Notes: generated by a model from the letters alone, not told the origin. DNA of 64,000 nucleotides from GCA-003244245 sp050700055 (GCA_050700055.1 JBOHGE010000030.1:6223-70222); one strand, 5' to 3'. Shown: positions 32,890-42,621, counted from the first letter of the stretch. Numbers and translations: made by a program.

Positions 32890-33239
32890 CCTGCTGTCTC
32901 CTGACTTGATAGATACCTCGCAAGGCCCGAGCCGCCGCAATGTCAGCTGTGCCGGGCCATCCGTGACGGGGTGTCGCGGTGCAGCCTCAAAGATCGCCCA
33001 CCGGGGCGGGAGTCGTCTGTCACCCCGGTAACAGTTCGGGACTTTTGATCCGACGTAACCTCGCCGAGCGTGACGGTTCCCGATGATCTGCTGGGCCGAG
33101 CGAAGGCGGCGGCGCGGATCGTCTCGCGGCTGGGTGTAGACGACAGCACCGACGAGGATGGAGGCGGACAGCTCGTAGGATGCGAGGCCGGCCTGTGACG
33201 GTGGGGGGCGGACCGGGCTGAAGCCGGCCTGCTCGGAGC
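32890..33239. other. Intergenic stretch without a clear gene
   Basis: It should contain the promoter of the glycine-rich gene. A short GTG frame around 33070-33200 (VTVPDDLLGRAKAAARIVSR) has some coding character but no support from a ribosome site or neighbours. Confidence 0.35.
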
Positions 33240-33371
33240 TTTGGGGCGAGGTGGCCTCGTAGTAGCGGCGCTGCTACGGATGTGCCGGATCCAGCGGCGT
33301 TCGCAGGGATACTCCTGCAACACCTGGGCCATCGCCAGGGTGATCAGCTCGCTATCCGAGAGTAGGGGCAC
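33240..33371 (-). pseudogene. Transposase N-terminal fragment (IS982-like)
   Basis: From 33371 the frame reads MPLLSDSELITLAMAQVL then YPCERRWIRHIRS, typical of the N-terminus of transposases with the pattern LSD.EL.TLA..Q.LLG...E.RWLR. The similarity stops after about 40 residues. A dead IS fragment. Confidence 0.6.
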
Positions 33372-33460
33372 CCGCCACGACTGGTCCGAGCTTCGCCGCT
33401 GCGAGGTGCGCGCTCATGCCCGCCATCCACGGGGAAGCACAAGGTGCGTACTGGTGCGGC

Positions 33461-33787
33461 TCACTCGCTGTCCCCGATCACTCGCACCAAATGCGGATCG
33501 GTCGGGCACCGCGCCCACCTCGGCTCCGGCACCGGATCACCACGACCCGCGACCTGGTGGGCGTGATTTGGCACTGCGGCATCGGCTGTGGACTCGGGGG
33601 CTGGTTCCGGCTGGTCACCAGAAACCGGCAGTGGCCGGTGCGGCCGATGGCAGCCGGGCTCGGGAGGGGAGCAGGGTCGGGGGCCGACCGAGCGCCGGGA
33701 GCTGATTGGGGGCATCGCTGCACCGGCGGCCGATGCGTCAGCGTCCTTGCCGGTGAGGGCGAAGCGGTGGGACTGCTCGGCGGTCAT
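33461..33787 (-). CDS. Hypothetical, doubtful
   Basis: 108 aa from an ATG at 33787 (MTAEQSHRFALTGKDADAS), then proline-rich low-complexity sequence. The start looks protein-like but the rest may be antisense or frameshifted. It is the third small frame downstream of the XRE gene at 34371. Confidence 0.3.
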   Translation of the reverse strand: MTAEQSHRFALTGKDADASAAGAAMPPISSRRSVGPRPCSPPEPGCHRPHRPLPVSGDQPEPAPESTADAAVPNHAHQVAGRGDPVPEPRWARCPTDPHLVRVIGDSE

Positions 33788-33803
33788 CACGTCCTCACCT
33801 GTG

Positions 33804-34115
33804 TCAGGTCCCCGATTCCCATCCAAGGGTTGAACAACGCCAGGTGCGCCCGGCACCACACACCGCACAGGGCCACCGGCGACGCCGCCGCCACCACCGT
33901 TTCGGGCACGCTGGGCAACGCCCATACCGCGGCGGCTGATGCGGCAGCAGCACCGTCCGCAGCGCGTCGACCAGCGCCGGGTCATTGCCGGTGCGTTCCA
34001 GTTCACCCAGACGACCCCACACGGCGCAGACAGGGTTGCCGTGCTGGGGTAGACCTGCCGGGAACCGGTGCGTGGTCTCCGGCAGGCCGCCGCTGCGTTG
34101 GCGGTGGATCGTCAT
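33804..34115 (-). CDS. Small hypothetical protein with paired cysteines
   Basis: 103 aa. The ATG overlaps the stop of the gene above (ATGA), which supports it. It contains LGELERTGNDPALVDALRTVLL, then CPACPKRWWRRRRRWPCAVC, a possible zinc-binding knuckle with a basic stretch. Unknown role; part of the XRE-linked set. Confidence 0.45.
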   Translation of the reverse strand: MTIHRQRSGGLPETTHRFPAGLPQHGNPVCAVWGRLGELERTGNDPALVDALRTVLLPHQPPRYGRCPACPKRWWRRRRRWPCAVCGAGRTWRCSTLGWESGT

Positions 34116-34306
34116 TCGCCGCTGGGGTTGGCAAGCGCCTGGATTGCACGGCGACGCTTCAACAGCTCTGCTACGAAGATGTCATTTGCCGCGTTGGCGC
34201 CACTATCGGCGTTGGCTAAGAACAGCGCGGCCAACGCCTGCGCAGGCGTGCGGAGAAGTTCAGCGGGGGAACCCGTCGCGGGTACGTCAGTGGTGGTGTT
34301 CGTCAT
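34112..34306 (-). CDS. Small hypothetical protein
   Basis: 64 aa, MTNTTTDVPATGSPAELLRT, then an alanine-rich helical segment (AQALAALFLANADSGANAAND). It lies 64 bases downstream of the XRE regulator and overlaps the next frame. No recognised family. Confidence 0.5.
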   Translation of the reverse strand: MTNTTTDVPATGSPAELLRTPAQALAALFLANADSGANAANDIFVAELLKRRRAIQALANPSGE

Positions 34307-34370
34307 GGTTGACGAGCGTGAATGTGATCAAGCGTGCGGTGTCCGCCAGGGCGGACGGCACCCCGATTGG

Positions 34371-35573
34371 CTACACCGGCAGGCCCGCGCGATAGGCCAT
34401 CCTCCGCAGCTCCTGCCCGGCCGGGGAGTCCCGGCGCGTACGGGTGAGCAACCCGGCGAGTGTCTCGCGGACCATCGGGTCCCGCTGCACCCGATGGGGA
34501 TGGATCGTCTCAGCACGCCGCAGCACCCACACAGCGTCCTCCTGGCGTCGCCGCAGCCAAGCCAGCGCGCGCCCGTATCCCACCCAGTGGTAGACGCGAC
34601 TCAAGGGGAACGGGTTCTGCTCGGGGTGCAGCCCTTCGGCGATGCTCACCGCACGGTCCGGTTCGTGCGCCTCCAGCGCCAGCCGCACCCGGCGAAACCC
34701 GATGTTCGTGGGCCCGAACCCGAACCCCAGCGGGTCGGCCTCGCCGACTTCCCCGAACCGATCGGCCATCTCGGCGGCAGCGTCCATCGGGGCGCCGGCA
34801 TCACCCGGGCGCCCGGCCACCACGGCGAGCAGAGCGCGGGTGACCGTCAGAGCGGAGATCAAGCCCACTGTGTCGGCCGTGGTAGCGGGCAACGTGATGG
34901 CGTCCAGCTGGGTGAGTGCCAGCGGGAACGCTCCACCGCCGGCCAGCACGTCCGCGACACCGAACGCGGCTACCCCCACGGTGGACGCCGCTCCATGTTC
35001 GTCGGCCAAGCGTCGGGCGAGGAACACGACCCGGCGCCGAAGGTCCGCGGGTGCCCCCGCTTGACCGAGCCACATCCTGGTCACGTGCACATGCAGGTGT
35101 ACTGCCAGGCCGAGCAATTCCCTATGATCGCGGCCGGTGCTCAGCGTGGCGTGCAGGTCTCGGATTAGCGCAGGCAGCGCCGAGGCAACCTCGACGAACT
35201 GACACGTCCGGTTGTGCTGGTGAATCTGGATCACTCGATCCCGCAGCACCGTGATGGGAAGCACCAAACCTTCCGGATTGCCCACCTCGATCGCATCCAG
35301 CGTCAGCCGCACGGCCTCGATAGTGCTGTCGGTGTGGCCGTTGGCGGGTGCTGGCATCGGCAGCCGCATCAGCTCGCTCGGCGCGATGCCCAGCGCGGTG
35401 GCCAGGGCCGCGATCTCTGAGATGCTGTCCAGGGCGGTTCCCCCGCGTTCGATTTCGGACAGACGGGACTTTGAGATCCCGGCCAGCTCGCCGACCACCC
35501 GCAGCGACTTGCCCCGGGAATTGCGGATCTGGCGCAGCCGGGCACCGATCGTCCGCGCGTCTCCAACGTCCAC
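34371..35573 (-). CDS. XRE-family regulator
   Basis: 400 aa. The helix-turn-helix lies at about residues 10-62 (RLRQIRNSRGKSLRVVGELAG, SKSRLSEIERG), followed by a long TPR-like alpha-helical region (AHEPDRAVSIAEGLHPEQ, VYHWVGYGRALAWLRRRQE). It is a different subgroup from the module 1 and 2 regulators. It is followed by small frames on the same strand. Unknown ligand. Confidence 0.8.
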   Translation of the reverse strand: MDVGDARTIGARLRQIRNSRGKSLRVVGELAGISKSRLSEIERGGTALDSISEIAALATALGIAPSELMRLPMPAPANGHTDSTIEAVRLTLDAIEVGNPEGLVLPITVLRDRVIQIHQHNRTCQFVEVASALPALIRDLHATLSTGRDHRELLGLAVHLHVHVTRMWLGQAGAPADLRRRVVFLARRLADEHGAASTVGVAAFGVADVLAGGGAFPLALTQLDAITLPATTADTVGLISALTVTRALLAVVAGRPGDAGAPMDAAAEMADRFGEVGEADPLGFGFGPTNIGFRRVRLALEAHEPDRAVSIAEGLHPEQNPFPLSRVYHWVGYGRALAWLRRRQEDAVWVLRRAETIHPHRVQRDPMVRETLAGLLTRTRRDSPAGQELRRMAYRAGLPV

Positions 35574-35639
35574 GAAAACCCTCTCCTTGCCGGATCTTGG
35601 AACGCCCCTGCTGCTGGGGCACCATGCGTGGTGCGGGTG

Positions 35640-35880
35640 ATCAGCTCAGCATCGGTGAGTGTATTGCCTTCTACCGGCATCGTCGCGGGCTGTCGTAGGT
35701 TGTTCTCGCTGCCGCGATTGACCGGGGTCACCATGAGGCGCTGTTCATGGCTGGGCAGGAGCGGGAATGCGCGAAGGAGATCGCGGCGCAGATCCGATCT
35801 CGTCCTGTATTGGGCGCGGCGAAAGCGACGTCACGCGGAGGATGTCGCTGCCCGAATCTGCGCAGAGAGGTCACGTGAGT
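35640..35880 (+). pseudogene. Remnant of another XRE regulator
   Basis: The frame GDQLSIGECIAFYRHRRGLS, then a stop, matches the start of a common actinobacterial XRE group (IGERIAFYR.RRGLSQ). A later part, ALFMAGQERECAKEIAAQIR, may be another piece of the same gene. No intact protein can be made. It occupies much of the gap between the XRE gene and sthA. Confidence 0.45.
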
Positions 35881-35975
35881 CCTGGTGTCGCCGAGTTCGA
35901 CGTGAGGGCTGCCCGAGAAAGACGGCCGCCGCGCGATCCGGCGGGGCTGTTCGCAACGCTGGGAAGGGCCGTCAG

Positions 35976-37484
35976 GTGTACGACTACGACCTGCTGGTGA
36001 TCGGGTCCGGGCCTGGCGGCCAGAAGGCGGCCATCGCGGCCGCCAAGCTCGGCAAGCGGGTATGTCTGGCCGAGCGCCGCGACATGATGGGCGGGGCCTG
36101 CGTCAACACCGGCACGATACCGTCCAAGACGCTGCGGGAGGCTGTCCTCTATCTCACCGGTTTCGCCCAGCGGGAGATGTACGGCGCCAGCTACCGGGTC
36201 AAGTCCGAGATCACGATCGCCGACCTGCTGGCCCGTACTCACCATGTTGTGAGCCGTGAAGTCGATGTGACCCGCAGCCAGCTGTTACGCAACCACGTCG
36301 GCCTGCTCGAGGGCACCGCTCAGTTCGAGGATCCGCAGACGGTCACCGTGTGCGGCGAGGCCCACGGCGACCATACCACCGTCACCGCCGAGAAGATCGT
36401 GATAGCCACCGGCACGAAGCCGGCCCGACCAGCCGAGGTCGAGTTCGACGACGACCACGTGCTCGACTCCGACGGTGTGCTGCGCATGCAGCGGATACCC
36501 CGCTCGATGGTGGTGGTCGGGGCCGGGGTGATCGGTATCGAGTACACGTCGATGTTCGCGGCACTGGGTACCCGGGTGACCGTGGTCGAGAAGCGCCCGC
36601 AGATGCTGGAGTTCTGCGACCCCGAGGTGGTCGAGTCGCTCAAGCACCACCTGCGCGACCAGGCCGTGACGTTGCGCTTCGGCGAGGAGGTGGCCACGGT
36701 CGAGATCGCCTCCCAGGGCACAATCACGAGCCTGGCCAGCGGCAAGCGGATCGCGGCGGACATGGTGATGTACTCCGCGGGCCGCCAGGGCGTTACCGGC
36801 GAGCTCAACCTGGAGAAGGCGGGCCTGGCCGCCGACCAGCGAGGGCGGATCGCGGTGGACCATCAGTACCGCACGGCGGTGCCACACATCTTCGCGGTCG
36901 GCGACGTGATCGGTTTTTCCGCGCTCGCGGCCACCTCCATGAATCAGGGGCGGCTGGCAGCCTACCACGCGTTCGGCGAGCCTGCCCGCGAGCTGCAGGA
37001 GCTGCAGCCGATCGGGATCTACACGGTGCCCGAGATCTCCTACTGCGGCAAGACCGAAGCGGAGCTGACGACGACGTCGGTGCTCTATGAGGTAGGGATG
37101 GCCCGCTACCGCGAGCTCACCCGCGGCATGATTCTCGGCGACTCCTACGGGATACTGAAACTGCTCGTGTCGACCGAGGACCGGACCCTGCTCGGCGTGC
37201 ACGTGTTCGGCACGAACGCCACCGATCTGGTGCACATCGGGCAGGCAATCATGGGTTGCGGCGGCACGGTCGACTATCTCGTCGACACCGTCTTCAACTA
37301 CCCGACGCCGTCCGGTGCGTACAAGGTGGCCGCGCTGGACGCGACGAACAAGATCCGCACGCTGGACGCCTTCGCCGGCGGGCCTAGCCAGCAGAAAGCC
37401 CCGTCGCAGGTCGGGGGGTCTGCGCGGGGCTCTCTAGCCCGTCTGTCGTCATCACGTGGGGCAGCGTTACATCCGCTGCGGTGA
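35976..37484 (+). CDS. sthA: Soluble pyridine nucleotide transhydrogenase (Si-specific)
   Basis: 502 aa, GTG start (VYDYDLLVIGSGPGGQKAAIA). FAD enzyme of the dihydrolipoamide dehydrogenase fold that moves hydride between NADPH and NAD. The active-site segment GGACVNTGTIPSKTLREA has Thr in place of the second redox cysteine, as in SthA proteins, which argues against lipoamide dehydrogenase. The NAD site is VVVGAGVIGIEYTSMFAALG, the FAD site is HIFAVGDVIG, and the dimer interface is NYPTPSGAYKVAALDA. The last 35 residues look like an added tail and contain a hairpin sequence. Confidence 0.9.
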   Translation: MYDYDLLVIGSGPGGQKAAIAAAKLGKRVCLAERRDMMGGACVNTGTIPSKTLREAVLYLTGFAQREMYGASYRVKSEITIADLLARTHHVVSREVDVTRSQLLRNHVGLLEGTAQFEDPQTVTVCGEAHGDHTTVTAEKIVIATGTKPARPAEVEFDDDHVLDSDGVLRMQRIPRSMVVVGAGVIGIEYTSMFAALGTRVTVVEKRPQMLEFCDPEVVESLKHHLRDQAVTLRFGEEVATVEIASQGTITSLASGKRIAADMVMYSAGRQGVTGELNLEKAGLAADQRGRIAVDHQYRTAVPHIFAVGDVIGFSALAATSMNQGRLAAYHAFGEPARELQELQPIGIYTVPEISYCGKTEAELTTTSVLYEVGMARYRELTRGMILGDSYGILKLLVSTEDRTLLGVHVFGTNATDLVHIGQAIMGCGGTVDYLVDTVFNYPTPSGAYKVAALDATNKIRTLDAFAGGPSQQKAPSQVGGSARGSLARLSSSRGAALHPLR

Positions 37485-37498
37485 AACCGTGAAGGGGG

Positions 37499-39481
37499 TC
37501 AACTGCCGACGTGGATGCCCGGGCGGCGGGCGGGGTCACTGTCGATCTGGCGCAGGATCTCGCGGACGACTGGTGCGGTGTCGCCCCGTCCGAGAATGAG
37601 GTAGTGCAGCAGGTGCCCGATCGGGTTGCCTTCGGCCCACTCGAAATAGCAGTGCGGACGCACCCCGGTCGCATCACGAAGCGCGAGCAGGATTGCGGCG
37701 ATCGCGTTCGGGACGGCAGGGCTGTCCGCGCGGAGGATGCGATATCCATCGACGTCGACCCCGCGCACGCTGAGCACCTCGCTGAAGTCGGAAGGGTCGA
37801 TCACCTCGATCTCCAGGAACAGCGTGTCGGCGGCCCTGGGAACGGGGTTCATGCCGCGCTGCTCGGTCTCCTTCGCGGCGTACTCGGCGCGGTCCCCGGC
37901 CTGACGCTGGTTTGCGACCAAGTGCAAGGCGCCGTCGTGGGCGAGCGAGTCGGTGATGAACCGGCGAGCGGCTTCGTCGAACTCAATCCGGTCGGCCCGC
38001 AGCTCTGTTGTGCGCGATACCCGGGATACCAGGGAGATAGCCACGATGCCCGCGATGAACGCCGCGGCGATCGCGATGCCGTCGGGCTTGGCGACGATGT
38101 TCGCGGCGAGCGCGTAGAGCAGCACCAGCGTCAGCACGGTGAAGGCGACAGCGGCCCACCGCTGCCGGCGTCGGGCAGCTGAGACGGTGACGGCGACCGT
38201 GCCGGAGAACATCATGGCCAGGATTCCGGTGGCGTAGGCGCCGGCCTGAGCGTCGACGTCGGCCTGGAACGCAATGGTGATGCCGATGCTGACGGCGGTG
38301 TAGACGAGCACCACCGGACGGACCGCCCGGCCCCACTCCGGCGCCATGCCGTAGCCGGGCAGGTACCGTGGCACGATGTTGATCAGCCCTGCCATCGCGG
38401 ACGCACCGGCGAACCACAGGATCAGGATGCTGCTGATGTCGTAGACGGTGCCGAACGCGTCGCCGAGTCGCTCGTGCGCGAGGTAGGCCAAGGCTCGGCC
38501 GTTGGCCTGCCCGCCGTCGGCGAACTCCTGCGGTGGTATGAGCACGGTGGTGATGAAGGCCGTCGCGAGCAGGTACCCGCTCATGATGACGGCAGCCGCG
38601 GTCAGGAGCTTACGGGTGTTGCGGATGCGGGAGGCGAGACGCTGCTCGGCGCTCGCCCCGTCGGCGGCGACCAGCGGCATCATGCTGACCCCGGTCTCGA
38701 ACCCGGACAGGCCGAGTACCAGCAGCGGGAACGCCACCACGGCCGGGCCGAGGACGTCGCCGAGGCCACCGCCGCCGGGGATGAGCCGGTCGGTCCAGCC
38801 AGCCAGCACGCCCGCCTCGGTGAACACGCCGACCAGGCCCACGGCGACGACGACGGCGTTGAGCAGCAGGAAGACCGCCACCAGGGGGATCGCCACCACG
38901 ACGGCCTCGGTGAAGCCGCGCAAGAACACCCCACCCAGGATCAGCAGCAGCACCACGGTGATCGCGACGGCGTGGCCGTCCAGGAAGCCGGGTAGGTAAG
39001 GGTTTTCCAGCAGGTGGACGGTGGCGTCGGCGCTGGACAGCGTGATCGTGATGATCCACGAGGTCGCGACGAACCCGAGCAGGACCAGGACGAAGATCTT
39101 GCCCTTCCAGAAGGGCAGCAGATCCTCGAGCATGGCGACTGAGCCCTGGCCGTGCGGGCTCTCCTTGGCGACCCGCCGGTACATCGGCAGCATCCCGATC
39201 AGGGTGAGTGCGACGATCAGCATCGTCGCCAGCGGCGACAGCGCCCCCGCGGCGAGCACGGCGATGCCCGGCAGGTAGGACAGGGTGGAGAAGTAGTCCA
39301 CCCCGGTCAGGCACATCACCTTCCACCACGCCTGCGGCTTCGGGTGCGCCGCACCGGCCTCCGGCCCGACCGGCTGTACCCGGTTTGCCAACAGCCAGCG
39401 CCGCACGCCGGTCGCCGGTGACCGGGCTGGGACCGGGCGGTCCACCCGCGCGGGGACCGCGAGCTCGGTTGAGCTGCTCAT
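37499..39481 (-). CDS. APC-superfamily permease with cytoplasmic tail
   Basis: 660 aa from the ATG at 39481 (MSSSTELAVPARV). The entry of the membrane domain reads WWKVMCLTGVDYFSTLSYLPGIAVLAAGALSP, followed by about twelve hydrophobic helices up to residue 500. A soluble C-terminal part of about 140 aa holds LFLEIEVIDPSDFSE and HCYFEWAEGNPIGHLLHYLILG. This is the pattern of KUP/APC-type amino acid or potassium permeases of actinobacteria. The substrate is not assigned. It follows the monooxygenase on the same strand with 11 bases between them. Confidence 0.85.
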   Translation of the reverse strand: MSSSTELAVPARVDRPVPARSPATGVRRWLLANRVQPVGPEAGAAHPKPQAWWKVMCLTGVDYFSTLSYLPGIAVLAAGALSPLATMLIVALTLIGMLPMYRRVAKESPHGQGSVAMLEDLLPFWKGKIFVLVLLGFVATSWIITITLSSADATVHLLENPYLPGFLDGHAVAITVVLLLILGGVFLRGFTEAVVVAIPLVAVFLLLNAVVVAVGLVGVFTEAGVLAGWTDRLIPGGGGLGDVLGPAVVAFPLLVLGLSGFETGVSMMPLVAADGASAEQRLASRIRNTRKLLTAAAVIMSGYLLATAFITTVLIPPQEFADGGQANGRALAYLAHERLGDAFGTVYDISSILILWFAGASAMAGLINIVPRYLPGYGMAPEWGRAVRPVVLVYTAVSIGITIAFQADVDAQAGAYATGILAMMFSGTVAVTVSAARRRQRWAAVAFTVLTLVLLYALAANIVAKPDGIAIAAAFIAGIVAISLVSRVSRTTELRADRIEFDEAARRFITDSLAHDGALHLVANQRQAGDRAEYAAKETEQRGMNPVPRAADTLFLEIEVIDPSDFSEVLSVRGVDVDGYRILRADSPAVPNAIAAILLALRDATGVRPHCYFEWAEGNPIGHLLHYLILGRGDTAPVVREILRQIDSDPARRPGIHVGS

Positions 39482-39492
39482 CCGGCCGTGGC

Positions 39493-39825
39493 CTACTGAT
39501 TCCGGCGCGGGGAGAGCTCGGCCATCCGGCCCCACCCATCCTGCGGTACCTCGACGTTGACGATCTCCGGAGTCTCCGCGATCACCTCGGGCATCCACGT
39601 CATGGCCGTCTTGAAGTGCTCGGAGTCGACGTGCGCCGCGCCGGCCTGGCCGGACTCGAACGCCTCGACCAGGACGAACCGGTGGGGGTTGTCGGCGCTG
39701 CGGGACCACTCGAAGAAGAGGTTGCCCGGCTCCCGGCGGGTCGCCTGGGTGAAGTCGTCGACGAGCGAGAGCCACTCGTCGCTCCGGTCGGCGCGAATGG
39801 TGAACCTGACCACGATGAAGATCAT
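39493..39825 (-). CDS. Antibiotic biosynthesis monooxygenase (ABM) domain protein, YgiN-like
   Basis: 110 aa. The ferredoxin-like fold shows FIVVRFTIRADRSDEWLSLV, REPGNLFFEWSRSADNPHRFVLVEAF and SEHFKTAMTWM. Proteins of this size oxidise quinols or act on small aromatics or stress products. It probably shares a transcript with the permease. Confidence 0.85.
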   Translation of the reverse strand: MIFIVVRFTIRADRSDEWLSLVDDFTQATRREPGNLFFEWSRSADNPHRFVLVEAFESGQAGAAHVDSEHFKTAMTWMPEVIAETPEIVNVEVPQDGWGRMAELSPRRNQ

Positions 39826-39905
39826 CGATGCGTTCCTCCGGGCGGCCTACCGGTTGCGGGCGACAATCGGTGGTCACAGCCTGCCACAACCCCGGACGGC
39901 AGCCG

Positions 39906-41290
39906 TCATGCTCCGAATCGCACCGGTTGCCCGGTGGCTTCCAGGACTGACATCCACAGATCACCGTGCGGGTCCACCTGGTTGCGCTTGCTGACGGCCA
40001 GCGCCATCGGAAGGTGCACGAAACGCCGGCGCCACCGGCCGACGACCATCCCGGTGCGGCCCGACATCGCAGCGTGCACCGCGGCCTGGGCCAGCCGCAC
40101 GCAATAGACGCTGTCGTAGGGGTTGGCCGGCACGCTGCGGATGGCGTAGCTCGGGTCGATGAACCGGATGCTGGCCGCGATCCCAGCCGCGGCGAAGTGC
40201 TCGGCGAGGCGCCGCCGCAGCAGTGCACCGACATCGCGCAGCCCGGCGTTGCCCGAGGCGTCGCCGGCCGCGTCCTCGCCGTCGAGCAGCTCCTGCCCGG
40301 CCCCTTCGGCGACGACCACGACGGCGTAGCCGCGCTCCCGCACCCGGCGCTGCACATAGCAGAGCAGGCCGCTCTCGCCGTCCAGCGTGAACGCGACCTC
40401 CGGGATGAGCACCACGTCGGCGTCGTTGCGGGCCAGCGCGGCGTAGCAGGCGACGAACCCCGAGTGCCGGCCCATCAGCTTCACCAGGCCGATGCCGTGC
40501 GCCGTGGACTTGGCCTCCACGGTGACCGCGTGGATCGACTCGCGGTGGCCCGCGCGAAGGCGGTCTGAAACCCGAAGCTCTGGTCCAGGTAGGGAATGTC
40601 GTTGTCGATCGTCTTGGGTACCCCGATCACGGCGACCCGCGCGTCGCGTGCACCGACCACATTCGCGATCTGCATCGCGCCGCGCATGGAGCCGTCACCG
40701 CCGATCACGAACAGGATGCCGATACCGAGTCGCTCCAGGCAGTCGACGACCTCCTGCGGGTCCTGCGGCCCGCGGGAGGTGCCCAGTACCGTGCCGCCGT
40801 CGACGTTGATGTCGCGAACGCTGTCCGGTGTCAGCTCCACCACGTCGTGCCGGTAGGAGGCGACGAAACCCTGGTAGCCGTTGCGGAAGCCGACGACTCG
40901 CGGCACGCCGTAGTGGTTGGTCAGGTTGCGGACCAGGCCACGAATGACGTCGTTGAGACCGGGACAGAGCCCGCCACAGGTCACGATCCCGACCCGGGTC
41001 TTGGCGGGGTCGAAGAAGATCTTGCGCCGGGGTCCGGCCGGCTCTAAGCTGGGCAGGTCGCCGAGCGCACCGCCACGCGCCCGGACCATGCCGAGCGTGT
41101 CATCCAGGAGCACCCGATCGTCTTCGTCGACATAGTGCTCGCTGGACTGCCTGGCCTCGAGCAGCGCAGCCAGCGGGGACTCGATCCGGGCCGGTCCCAG
41201 GGTCCTGATCGACAGATCCAAGCCCCCCGCGGCGGTGACCCTCTGGCGCGCCGCGCGCCGGGCTGCGATCTCGTGCACACCACCGGTCAC
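39906..41290 (-). pseudogene. pfkA: 6-phosphofructokinase with a frameshift
   Basis: From the GTG at 41290 the frame runs VTGGVHEIAARRAARQRV through GIVTCGGLCPGLNDVIRGLV, GGDGSMRGA and the signature PKTIDNDI to about 40540, then shifts. The remaining third continues in another frame as AKSTAHGIGLVKLMGRHSGF, PEVAF and SIRFIDPSYAIRSVPANPYD. Together these make a full-length plant-type phosphofructokinase. A single lost base near 40540 restores the frame. It may be a real mutation or a sequencing error. The catalytic Asp of TIDND is present. Confidence 0.85.
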
Positions 41291-41429
41291 CTGATGCTCC
41301 CCGCGCTTCGGAGGGTGGTCACCCCGCGCCGGTGAGAACGTGACCTTCGTGCTCCCAGCATGCCCCTGCCAGGTCGGCGGCGACAACCCCGGCGCCGCGC
41401 CTGAGGATTCCAACCAGCCACAAGATGAA

Positions 41430-42233
41430 CTACCGCACTGGATGGGGACCTGGCTGGCAGCACGGGCAGTAGTAGGTGTGCCTGGCGTATACCCCCTCTC
41501 CTTGCCCTGCCCGGATCACTCGTTGGCCGCAGCGGCGGCATGGCTGCCCACCCCGCTCATAAACCCAGTGCTGTCGCCCCGGAGCCAGATCCCCAGTCGT
41601 GGACCGCTTGGGCCGCTCCGCATTAGCCAGCAGCAGCCGCCGACCCAAAGCCACCACCACACCCGGATCGGTGCCGTAGACCGGAGCCCACGGAGAGATG
41701 CCCAGCAGGAAGCACATCTCCGTCATATATACATTCCCGATACCTGCCATGATCCGCTGATCGAGCAGCGCAAGACCGAGCTCAAGATCGGGGTGCTGGC
41801 GAAGTCGCCGCACGGCGGTAGCGGCGGCGTCATCGTTCCAGTGCGGGCTGAGCAAGTCCGGGCCGAGGTGTTGCACCAGTCGGTGCTCGTCGTCGGTGCG
41901 CACCAGCGCCATGTCGTGCAGGCAGAAACCCACGGCAAGGCGATCCGGCGTGCTCAGGATGGCGCGGGCTTGGTGGCGTGGGCGTCGCCAGCGCTCGTCA
42001 GGCCGGTACAGGTGCCAGGAGCCGTCCATCCGGAAATGGGTGTGCAGGCTCCGCCCACCATCAAAACGGGTGAACAGGTGCTTGCCGACACTGTGCACCC
42101 CCAGCACCGTGAGCCCGGAGAGGTCGTACTCAGCCAGCCGCGGATGGCGCAGCTCTCCCCGGATGAGGCGCTTTCCGCGCAGCGCAGCCGCCACGCGCTT
42201 CGCCGCCAGGTACACGGTGTCACCTTCCGGCAC
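41430..42233 (-). CDS. nei: Formamidopyrimidine-DNA glycosylase / endonuclease VIII (Nei)
   Basis: 267 aa. The start is the GTG at 42233, because Pro2-Glu3 (V-PEGDTVYLAAKRV) are the catalytic residues of the family. It has H.RMDGSWHLYRP, the helix-two-turn-helix QRIMAGIGNVYMTEMCF and a C-terminal zinc finger CRRCGQRV ... YYCPCC. It removes oxidised pyrimidines from DNA. Neither the N-terminal extension nor the large frame that runs into the repeat upstream is counted. Confidence 0.92.
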   Translation of the reverse strand: MPEGDTVYLAAKRVAAALRGKRLIRGELRHPRLAEYDLSGLTVLGVHSVGKHLFTRFDGGRSLHTHFRMDGSWHLYRPDERWRRPRHQARAILSTPDRLAVGFCLHDMALVRTDDEHRLVQHLGPDLLSPHWNDDAAATAVRRLRQHPDLELGLALLDQRIMAGIGNVYMTEMCFLLGISPWAPVYGTDPGVVVALGRRLLLANAERPKRSTTGDLAPGRQHWVYERGGQPCRRCGQRVIRAGQGEGVYARHTYYCPCCQPGPHPVR

Positions 42234-42431
42234 GGCTACCTCAGCACGACGCGATGCGACAGGCCGAGCAACACTGAACAACCCTATAAGCGCGCGGTCC
42301 AGGTGTCGTGCTCGGTGGGACCGGAGGGCCGTCCGGAGCAGCAGCCGACCCTCGATCCCCGGTACGCCGAAGCCCTTGAGGTTGCCGTCAAGGCCACGGA
42401 CGACAAGAGGCGTCCGCTGGCTGCTCGGCGA

Positions 42432-42621
42432 TGCGACGTGAACCGCTATTCGCGCTCGACAGCGACCGTGAACCGCCATTCGGCTCCGAATAGCGGTCGG
42501 CGGCGGCTGTGAACCGCGATTCGGCTCCGAATGGCGACTCACGGTCACGCTCAGCGGCTGGGAGGTGTGAGATGGGCGGGCATTGCGGGAGGCATCTGCA
42601 AAACTTGGCTCAAGTGTCACA
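42432..42621. repeat. Composite intergenic repeat, copy B
   Basis: 190 bases. Reading on the minus strand it begins GTGACACTTGAGCCAAG and runs through CTGAGCGTGACCGTGAGTCG. It contains three cores: ATTCGGCTCCGAAT on the plus strand at 42519-42532 and 42478-42491, and a degenerate one at about 42448. It matches copy A in order and sequence but has one extra unit. It sits between nei and the decayed hydrolase. Confidence 0.8.

Noticed and set aside
35976..37484. Dihydrolipoamide dehydrogenase or mercuric reductase identity for the flavoprotein
   Set aside because: The second redox cysteine is replaced by Thr, as expected for SthA, and there are no metal-binding N- or C-terminal motifs.
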